DNA of 45,272 nt from Bacteroidales bacterium. Its GTDB lineage: Bacteria; Bacteroidota; Bacteroidia; Bacteroidales; UBA932. The notes below the pieces were generated by a model. It ran no database searches and was not told the origin of the DNA. It was given only the letters and a program-made list of their open reading frames with translations. Positions 1 to 5,239 of the stretch are shown piece after piece. A program made the translations under genes and the position numbers. Position 1 is the first letter of the stretch; the number at the start of each line of letters is the position of its first letter. The stretch covers positions 1-45,272 of the forward strand of contig JAFROX010000011.1 in assembly GCA_017429475.1 (NCBI GenBank), read 5' to 3'.

Positions 1-35
1 GCCGTACCGGAAGGTGTGGCTGGAACACCTCCTTT
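1..35 (+). rRNA. rrs: 16S ribosomal RNA, 3' end (partial)
   Basis: The first bases match the conserved 3' terminus of bacterial 16S rRNA in its Bacteroidota form: GGCTGGAACACCTCC, including the anti-Shine-Dalgarno CCTCC, followed by T residues. Only the terminal 35 or so bases lie in the window. The mature end is placed by homology and could be off by 1-2 bases. Two tRNA genes follow, as in a normal internal transcribed spacer. Confidence 0.93.
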
Positions 36-53
36 TTGGAGTTTGATTCCGTT

Positions 54-81
54 CTGCTTTCACGCAGCTCTTGTCTTCCAT
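54..81 (+). other. 16S rRNA trailer with hairpin and possible processing-stem strand
   Basis: A short hairpin (CTGC, loop TTTCAC, GCAG) is followed by AGCTCTT (66-72) and TCTTCCAT (74-81). Both segments are exactly complementary, in the right antiparallel order, to AAGAGCT (45252-45258) and ATGGAAGA (45207-45214) in the leader at the right end of the window. In bacteria the 16S leader and trailer pair into a stem that RNase III cuts. The pairing is seen in the sequence. That it reflects a pre-16S stem of another rRNA copy is inference. Confidence 0.45.
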
Positions 82-90
82 TTATTATAT

Positions 91-164
91 AGGATCGTAG
101 CTCAGTTGGTTAGAGCGCTACACTGATAATGTAGAGGTCCGCGGTTCAACTCCGCGCGGTCCTA
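91..164 (+). tRNA. ileT: tRNA-Ile (GAT)
   Basis: This is a full cloverleaf. The acceptor AGGATCG pairs with CGGTCCT and the discriminator is A. The D-arm begins GCTCAGTTGG. The anticodon stem CTACA/TGTAG encloses the loop CTGATAA with anticodon GAT. The T-arm carries GGTTCAACTCC. CCA is not encoded. It lies in the 16S spacer next to tRNA-Ala, the usual Bacteroidales arrangement. Confidence 0.97.
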
Positions 165-178
165 CTCTCAAGCACAAT

Positions 179-252
179 GGGGGATTAGCTCAGTTGGCTA
201 GAGCACCTGCCTTGCAAGCAGGGGGTCAAGGGTTCGACTCCCTTATTCTCCA
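179..252 (+). tRNA. alaT: tRNA-Ala (TGC)
   Basis: This is a full cloverleaf. The acceptor GGGGGAT pairs with ATTCTCC, including the G3-U70 pair that identifies alanine tRNA. The anticodon stem CCTGC/GCAGG encloses the loop CTTGCAA with anticodon TGC. The T-loop is TTCGACT and the discriminator A is base 252. CCA is not encoded. A terminator stem starts immediately after the 3' end, so this tRNA ends the transcript. Confidence 0.97.
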
Positions 253-253
253 C

Positions 254-293
254 AAAAAAAAGACTCATCGCTTTCAGCGGTGAGTCTTTTTTT
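254..293 (+). terminator. Rho-independent terminator after tRNA-Ala
   Basis: An A-run precedes the stem GACTCATCGC and its complement GCGGTGAGTC (one T-G pair, loop TTTCA), and seven T residues follow. The flanking A-run and T-run can extend the stem, even to CCAC/GTGG at the tRNA 3' end. It sits where a 23S rRNA gene would normally follow, so the transcript is 16S-tRNA-Ile-tRNA-Ala only. Confidence 0.9.
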
Positions 294-561
294 GTGGGAA
301 TACCTCACCCCTTGTCGCTATCGCGACATCCCCCTCAAGGGGGACATGCCGGAACCTGTCTTCGCTGTCGCTCAGCCAGAACCCGGGTGGCTCCGTGGCT
401 CGTGTCCTTCGGACACATCCCACACTCCGCCACGGCGCTGATGCGCCCTGTTAATCGTTTTAGGGCCATCGGTCGGGATTCGTGCCTATTTTCCGACCGA
501 GATGAACTTTCGGAGCATCTCGGCCACGTTTTAGGCCTTATTTCCGTCCGAGATCAGAATC

Positions 562-602
562 CGAAATGTACAAGGTCTGCAAAATTGCGACAGACCTTGC
601 AC
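562..602 (+). repeat. 41-nt palindromic repeat, copy 1
   Basis: This is an imperfect hairpin with arms AAGGTCTG and CAGACCTT around an 11-nt A/T-rich loop. The whole 41-nt unit is the exact reverse complement of 23434-23474, about 23 kb away. A relative with the same outer arm logic (GTACAAGGT/ACCTTGTAC) lies at 652-686. An intergenic location plus a stable hairpin suggests a REP-like or MITE-like family. No transposase is visible in the window. Confidence 0.8.
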
Positions 603-651
603 ACTTCTTTTTTGTATCTCCCTAAATCCTAATGATTTACAATTTTGTGGT

Positions 652-686
652 GTACAAGGTATGCGCTGTTTTAGCACACCTTGTAC
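652..686 (+). repeat. Hairpin related to the 41-nt repeat
   Basis: A nine-base perfect stem (GTACAAGGT with ACCTTGTAC) has an inner TGC/GCA stem. It shares the TACAAGGT-type arm with the 41-nt unit at 562-602. It lies about 70 bases upstream of hicB, so it could act as a transcription or RNA-stability boundary. That role is inference. Confidence 0.6.
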
Positions 687-758
687 GCTTGAGTACCTTT
701 TTTGCCTTATGAACGCAATATTTGATATATTTTTATATATCTTTATGACGTATATGAT

Positions 759-1181
759 ATGAAAACAGTGAAGTTTAAGAAACAGGTAATTATCAACGTG
801 GATTGGGCTGATAAAATTTTCGGTGCCGCTCCTGCAAACGAGAAAGTTGCGTGCGTGGCTACCGGAAAAGATATCGAGGAGGTTGAGAAAAATATAGTAG
901 AAGCCATCAAGTTCCATATTGAAGGAATGAAAAAGTATGGCGAGGAAATCCCTGAAGAGTTTGTAGGGGAGTGGGAACCTGTATTTAAACTTACCGCGCG
1001 GGCGCAGATAAGATACTCGGATAACTATATTACCAGGAAGGCACTTGCAAAGGAAACTGGTATAGCAGAGCAGCAGTTAAGTCATTATGCGAACGGACAA
1101 AGAAAACCGAAGCCCGCAACCCAGCAGAAAATCGTAGCCGGAATATTGGCTATCAGCAAGCGATTGATGTTTGTTTCCTGA
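759..1181 (+). CDS. hicB: HicB-family antitoxin with C-terminal helix-turn-helix (no HicA partner seen)
   Basis: The 140-residue protein starts with a partial RNase H-like fold typical of HicB: strands, then a helix EEVEKNIVEAIKFHIEGM. It ends in a DNA-binding domain (residues about 85-135) with the segment ALAKETGIAEQQLSHYANGQRKP. HicB normally neutralises the small mRNA-cleaving toxin HicA and represses their shared promoter. No HicA-like frame lies in the 126 bases upstream or before the next gene, so this is an orphan or relies on a distant partner. It is AT-richer than genes further right. The ATG at 759 starts at the expected domain boundary. Family assignment is fairly sure; activity as an antitoxin is unproven. 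Confidence 0.75.
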   Translation: MKTVKFKKQVIINVDWADKIFGAAPANEKVACVATGKDIEEVEKNIVEAIKFHIEGMKKYGEEIPEEFVGEWEPVFKLTARAQIRYSDNYITRKALAKETGIAEQQLSHYANGQRKPKPATQQKIVAGILAISKRLMFVS

Positions 1182-1229
1182 TAGTGAAAGTACTTTTTGC
1201 GCAAATTATCTCATTAATTAAAAAAAATT

Positions 1230-1261
1230 GTTACTACCAAGCAGTCTTTTTCTCCGTTGTA
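1230..1261 (+). promoter_or_regulatory. Possible ECF-type (autoregulatory) promoter
   Basis: GTTAC (1230-1234) and CGTTGTA (1255-1261) lie 20 nt apart. This resembles the AAC-like -35 and CGT-like -10 arrangement of ECF-sigma-dependent promoters. Transcription would begin near 1268, which suits an ATG start at 1285 and excludes the TTG at 1228. That the neighbouring sigma protein uses this promoter is inference. Confidence 0.35.
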
Positions 1262-1284
1262 GGACTATATATTATAGAGACGGT

Positions 1285-2994
1285 ATGTTTACGATGGAGA
1301 TAACAAGGCTGATTGAAAGGTGCAGACAGGGGGACGCGGATGCCCTCGGCGAATTGTACAAGGCATACGCCCAACAGATGAGGAGCGTATGCCGACGTTA
1401 TATCAACGACGAGCAGACGGTGGAGGATGTGCTGCACGATGCTTTCGTCATTATCTTCACTTCGTTCGACAGGCTGCGCGACGTGCGGCGGGCAGAATAT
1501 TGGATGACGGCTATCACAAGAAACGTAGCGTTGAAATGTAAAGATCATTTGGAGGCATTACCAAGAGTTTCGCTTGAAGAGAAGAGTCAGGCTGAGATAA
1601 TTGCCCCAGAGGACGAGGAGAGAAACGTGAAAGGGGTGCCGCTGTGTGCGGTGGTGAGAATGATAGACAATTTGCCGGAGGGCTACGGGCAAGTGTTCCG
1701 AATGTCGGTGTTTGAGGGTATGACGCACAAGGAGATTGCCGACATGCTGGGCATCGAGCCTCATTCGTCATCATCGCAGTTGTCGCGGGCAAAGAAGATG
1801 CTGCGCAAGATGATGCAGCAGTACTGGGTTGCCGGGCTTCTGTTGCTGCTTATTCCTGCTACATTCTTTCTGCTTAGGAAAGGAGATACAACTGTCATGG
1901 ATGAAAAATCAGTTGTGGCGGAGCAGATAGAGGCACATGATGAATTACCGCAAGATTCTAGGACGGAAGAACCACAGGAATCGGTAATCGTCATATTACC
2001 AGTTCATCATACAACAGTCGTTGCTGCAGACACCCTGCAGTCAGCAATGGCTCAAGTTGTCGATTCTGTCGCGTCTGATACCTTATCTATCATACTACAG
2101 GGGCAGACAATCCCTGATAGTACAGCAACTGACTCGACCAAGGCTATACGCAACGTGACGATACCGCATTATGACATTGCCGATATATCCCCTGGCAATC
2201 CAGCCAAAGGCACAAGTCGTCAGCAAAAGTGGTCGGTGGAGATAGCTTACGTTGGAGGTTTTGGTGAACAGTATTATAACCGTCCATACAGTTTTAGCGA
2301 AATACCTATGGAAAGTCCGACTGGAGAGCCACCTTCGCCTGTCACCTTCGAGAACTGGAGTGATTATGCCACCTATCTGTCCGAACTTCCGGCTGATGCC
2401 ATCAGCGCCACCCGTAGTGTCGTTATGAATATCGCCCTAAATAATGTTGGCGATGCCGTAGGTAAAGGCGCAGATAAGATTGTGCGCAAGAGCCACCACT
2501 ATATTCCAGTTAACATCTCCCTGGCATTAAAATATAAATTGAATAATCGCTTCGGATTGGAGACTGGATTGAGCTATAGTCGTATGAGGTCTGAATTTGA
2601 GATGGGGTCAAACGGCAATACCATCAACGAGAAGCAGACGATCCATTACCTTGGAATCCCCGTAAAGGGCATCTATAATATGTACATAGGCAAAGCGTGG
2701 ACTCTGTATGGCAGTCTCGGTGTGTCTACAGAAATCCCTGTCTATTCACCGCTCAACACTAGTTATTACTTGCATGGCGCATTGAAGGCTACTGATAATT
2801 CTACTATCCACTCACCTTGGCAGTTATCAGTTGGTACGGGTCTCGGATTGCAGTATAGCATCACGCCTACAATCAACTTGTTTGCCGAGCCAAGTTTGCA
2901 ATACTACCTCCCGACAGGCGGTGGCGTTGAGACATATCGCACTGAATATCCGTTTACGTTCTCTTTGCCAATGGGCATCAGATTTACGTGGTAA
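1285..2994 (+). CDS. ECF sigma factor fused to a membrane helix and an outer-membrane beta-barrel
   Basis: Counting from ATG 1285 (569 residues; ATG 1294 is also possible), the protein has four parts. Residues about 20-90 are sigma-70 region 2, with YINDEQTVEDVLHDAFVIIF and the -10-binding helix around RRAEYWMTAITRN. Residues about 119-177 are region 4, an HTH with FEGMTHKEIADMLGIEP and QLSRAKKMLRK. Residues 180-198 form one hydrophobic helix starting YWVAGLLLLLIP. Residues about 200-315 are a Ser/Thr/Asp-rich linker. Residues about 316-569 look like an OMP_b-brl/PorT-type barrel with alternating strands, ending in an aromatic residue (FTW), as barrels recognised by BAM do. If the frame is genuine, one protein would span cytoplasm, inner membrane, periplasm and outer membrane. 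The usual Bacteroidota layout is a separate sigma gene plus an anti-sigma/barrel gene. The frame is open throughout, with no sign of a frameshift. Confidence 0.85.
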   Translation: MFTMEITRLIERCRQGDADALGELYKAYAQQMRSVCRRYINDEQTVEDVLHDAFVIIFTSFDRLRDVRRAEYWMTAITRNVALKCKDHLEALPRVSLEEKSQAEIIAPEDEERNVKGVPLCAVVRMIDNLPEGYGQVFRMSVFEGMTHKEIADMLGIEPHSSSSQLSRAKKMLRKMMQQYWVAGLLLLLIPATFFLLRKGDTTVMDEKSVVAEQIEAHDELPQDSRTEEPQESVIVILPVHHTTVVAADTLQSAMAQVVDSVASDTLSIILQGQTIPDSTATDSTKAIRNVTIPHYDIADISPGNPAKGTSRQQKWSVEIAYVGGFGEQYYNRPYSFSEIPMESPTGEPPSPVTFENWSDYATYLSELPADAISATRSVVMNIALNNVGDAVGKGADKIVRKSHHYIPVNISLALKYKLNNRFGLETGLSYSRMRSEFEMGSNGNTINEKQTIHYLGIPVKGIYNMYIGKAWTLYGSLGVSTEIPVYSPLNTSYYLHGALKATDNSTIHSPWQLSVGTGLGLQYSITPTINLFAEPSLQYYLPTGGGVETYRTEYPFTFSLPMGIRFTW

Positions 2995-3097
2995 GGATGC
3001 GGTCTTCTCACATTTAGAAATTGAAGAAAAACGCTTGCCTCATGCAGTCATTCGCTGCAGTTACAGACTTTATAAGTAGAAACTGCAACGAATTATT

Positions 3098-4153
3098 ATG
3101 TATAAGATTTACGATTATGCCTACAACGGCTACCTCTATCTAAATAACATAATGCGGCCATGCCATAAGCAACTGTCGCAATTGATGATTTACTCAACAA
3201 CTGCCTGCCAGTCGCGCTGCAAGCATTGCAACATCTGGCAGAAACGGGTGGAACATCTATCTCTTGACGACATCCGCCTAATTATGCAAAGTAAGTGTAT
3301 CACTAGGCAGACAACCGTAGGACTAGAGGGTGGTGAGTTTATCCTGCATCCTCAGGCTGTTGAAATTATGGCGTGGTTCCGCAAACATCACCCAAATTAC
3401 ACACTGCTTTCTAATTGCCTCGCGCCCCGTCGTGTTATTGATGCCGTCCGTCTCTATCAGCCCCGGCACTTATACGTCTCTCTCGACGGAGGTCGCGATA
3501 CTTACCAGCGTATGCGTGGGTGCGACGGCTATGACCGCGTAATTCAGGTGGTGGAGGAGCTGAAGGACGAAGTGCCGCTATCGCTGATGTTTTGCCTTTC
3601 TCCTTGGAACAACTTCGATGATATGGCCTTTGTCATCGGCATTGCCAGGCAATATGGGGTGGACGTGCGCATTGGTATTTATGGGACGATGGCCTTTTTC
3701 GATACGACTAGCGAACTGCTGACGGCTTCCGACTTCATCAGTCAGATTCCAGCTGGTATCCACCAGACGCAAGAAAATTTCGACTTTGTTGCACTCTACG
3801 ACCAATGGCGTAATGGCCATTTGCGAATGCGTTGCAAAAGCATCATGAGTAGTCTTGTCATCCATAGTAACGGTGACGTACCACTCTGCCAGAATCTCGC
3901 CGTCACTCTTGGCAACATCCACAGCCAATCGCTCGACGAGATTTTCAACAGCGCAGCATCCTGCCAGATGCAGTGCTATTACTCAAAGAACTGCAACGAC
4001 TGCTGGATCAACTTTCATCGCAAGTACGACATCATTCTTCTGCGAAACTTAGAGCGCTTTCTGCCAAAACGGATCATAGAGAAGTTCTATGGTTCATATC
4101 AGTGGACTGAAGATCCACGCACTACTTATCGTCAATACTTTAATAACTTATGA
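3098..4153 (+). CDS. Radical SAM protein with C-terminal SPASM-like cysteines
   Basis: The 351-residue enzyme has the radical SAM 4Fe-4S motif CxxxCxxC as C37, C41 and C44 (ACQSRCKHCNIW). A GGE-type SAM-binding segment (LEGGEF) follows, then a TIM-barrel-like body with LYVSLDGG. The C-terminal region carries further cysteines (MRCKSI, DVPLCQNL, CQMQCYYSKNCNDCW) like the auxiliary cluster of SPASM or twitch enzymes such as MoaA, PqqE and sugar-modifying radical SAM proteins. The sequence GDVPLCQNLAVTLGNIHSQSLDEIF matches the SPASM pattern in which a cysteine follows 'dG'. The substrate is unknown. It is 103 nt downstream of the sigma-barrel gene and overlaps the next gene at ATGA, so it is probably co-translated with it. 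Confidence 0.87.
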   Translation: MYKIYDYAYNGYLYLNNIMRPCHKQLSQLMIYSTTACQSRCKHCNIWQKRVEHLSLDDIRLIMQSKCITRQTTVGLEGGEFILHPQAVEIMAWFRKHHPNYTLLSNCLAPRRVIDAVRLYQPRHLYVSLDGGRDTYQRMRGCDGYDRVIQVVEELKDEVPLSLMFCLSPWNNFDDMAFVIGIARQYGVDVRIGIYGTMAFFDTTSELLTASDFISQIPAGIHQTQENFDFVALYDQWRNGHLRMRCKSIMSSLVIHSNGDVPLCQNLAVTLGNIHSQSLDEIFNSAASCQMQCYYSKNCNDCWINFHRKYDIILLRNLERFLPKRIIEKFYGSYQWTEDPRTTYRQYFNNL

Positions 4154-5187
4154 TAGATCAATTGATAGCACGTTACAAACGTATTCGTACTGAGTGTTTA
4201 CTTGCTCAAACATACCATTGTTTTTATGCCTTTGTAGGTATGGGGCAACATTCGCTCACCAACCTCTATCCTGTGCTCCACTACCTTGGTGTGCCTCTGA
4301 AATACATTTGCGTCACTTCTGAGAAGAAAGCCAGACTGATAGAACGGAAGTTTCCTCATGTAAAGACCACAACATCTCTAGTTGATATTCTCAGCGACGA
4401 AACAATCAAAGGTGTTTTCGTCTCCGCATCACCCACCGCACATTTCTCCATCGCCTCGCGAATTCTGCAAAGTGGCAAGTCGCTCTTCATAGAAAAACCG
4501 CCGTGTCAGACGCTGCAGGAACTTGATGCCCTCATTGACAAGCGGCGAATGTATGGCTCGCCTGTCACTATGATTGGACTGCAGAAACGCTATGCACCTG
4601 CCGTGCAAATCCTTAAACAACGTCTGAGTAAAGAGATTCTTATCAATTACGATCTCCATTACCTCACTGGCAAATATCCGGAAGGAAATGCTTTACTCGA
4701 CCTTTACATCCATCCTATTGACCTCGTTACTCATATCTTTGGCAAGCCAGAAATCATAGCCTGCCAGCAAATAATCCCAGCATCCTATATACTCATGCTC
4801 AGACATCCACATATCGTCGGCACCCTGGAACTCTCCTCCTCCTATACCTGGACTACATCCGAAGAATCTCTCAAAATCTGCACGTCAAAAGGTGTCTACC
4901 GTCTTTCACAGATGGATGAATTGACCTACGAGCCAAAACCCTCTGCTATCCTGGGCATTCCCTGCGAGAAAGTTCACGCTTACAAACAAGTTGTAGAATA
5001 TCTCTATGCACGAAACAACCACTTGTCTATACTTCCTAACAACCAAATCTATTCGCAAGGCTACTTCAGCGAGGTACAATCCTTCATAACATCAGTTGAA
5101 CATAACCATTCATTTGTCCTCACGGATATTGCTACAGTTAGGCCGACTTACGAAGTCTTGAGGAGCATATGCAGGCTTTCTTCATGA
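4150..5187 (+). CDS. Gfo/Idh/MocA-family oxidoreductase
   Basis: The 345-residue protein has a Rossmann NAD(P)-binding half (residues about 25-125: FVGMGQHS, a beta-alpha-beta with LVDILSDETIKGVFVSASPTAH, then the family EKP signature as FIEKPP). The C-terminal alpha/beta half includes a conserved-looking LYIHPIDLVTHIFG. Family members are sugar or inositol dehydrogenases and related enzymes. The initial glycine motif is less standard than usual. The start overlaps the radical SAM stop by 4 nt (ATGA). Radical SAM plus Gfo/Idh/MocA pairs occur in sugar-modification clusters, so a carbohydrate or glycolipid substrate is a reasonable inference. Base composition is clearly AT-richer than the genes beyond 5240. 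Confidence 0.85.
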   Translation: MIDQLIARYKRIRTECLLAQTYHCFYAFVGMGQHSLTNLYPVLHYLGVPLKYICVTSEKKARLIERKFPHVKTTTSLVDILSDETIKGVFVSASPTAHFSIASRILQSGKSLFIEKPPCQTLQELDALIDKRRMYGSPVTMIGLQKRYAPAVQILKQRLSKEILINYDLHYLTGKYPEGNALLDLYIHPIDLVTHIFGKPEIIACQQIIPASYILMLRHPHIVGTLELSSSYTWTTSEESLKICTSKGVYRLSQMDELTYEPKPSAILGIPCEKVHAYKQVVEYLYARNNHLSILPNNQIYSQGYFSEVQSFITSVEHNHSFVLTDIATVRPTYEVLRSICRLSS

Positions 5188-5239
5188 TATAGTGAAAATT
5201 TGCAAGCGATTACTAAGTCGATACTGCTCCTGAATTTTG

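Larger units (their letters stand above)
294..690. repeat. Palindrome-rich intergenic region with mosaic repeats
   Basis: No convincing gene lies in the interval up to 758. The stretch is a string of inverted repeats: GTCGC/GCGAC near 316-329, CCCCCT/AGGGGG near 332-345, GTGTCC/GGACAC near 400-415, CGGTCGG/CCGACCG near 472-506, and ATCTCGG/CCGAGAT near 518-555. Then come two related hairpins, AAGGTCTG/CAGACCTT (572-598) and GTACAAGGT/ACCTTGTAC (652-686). Bases 562-602 recur exactly, inverted, at 23434-23474. The small open frame at 294-632 runs through these palindromes and is not taken as a gene. Confidence 0.75.

Noticed and set aside
294-632. 112-residue plus-strand open frame after the tRNA-Ala terminator
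   Set aside because: It runs through a chain of palindromes that recur elsewhere in inverted orientation, its translation is rich in His, Pro, Ser and Arg without any domain pattern, and it has no promoter.
1228-1284. Extended N-terminus of the sigma-barrel protein from TTG 1228
   Set aside because: The extra residues do not resemble sigma region 2 and would lie at or upstream of the likely transcription start. ATG 1285 or 1294 fits the family start.
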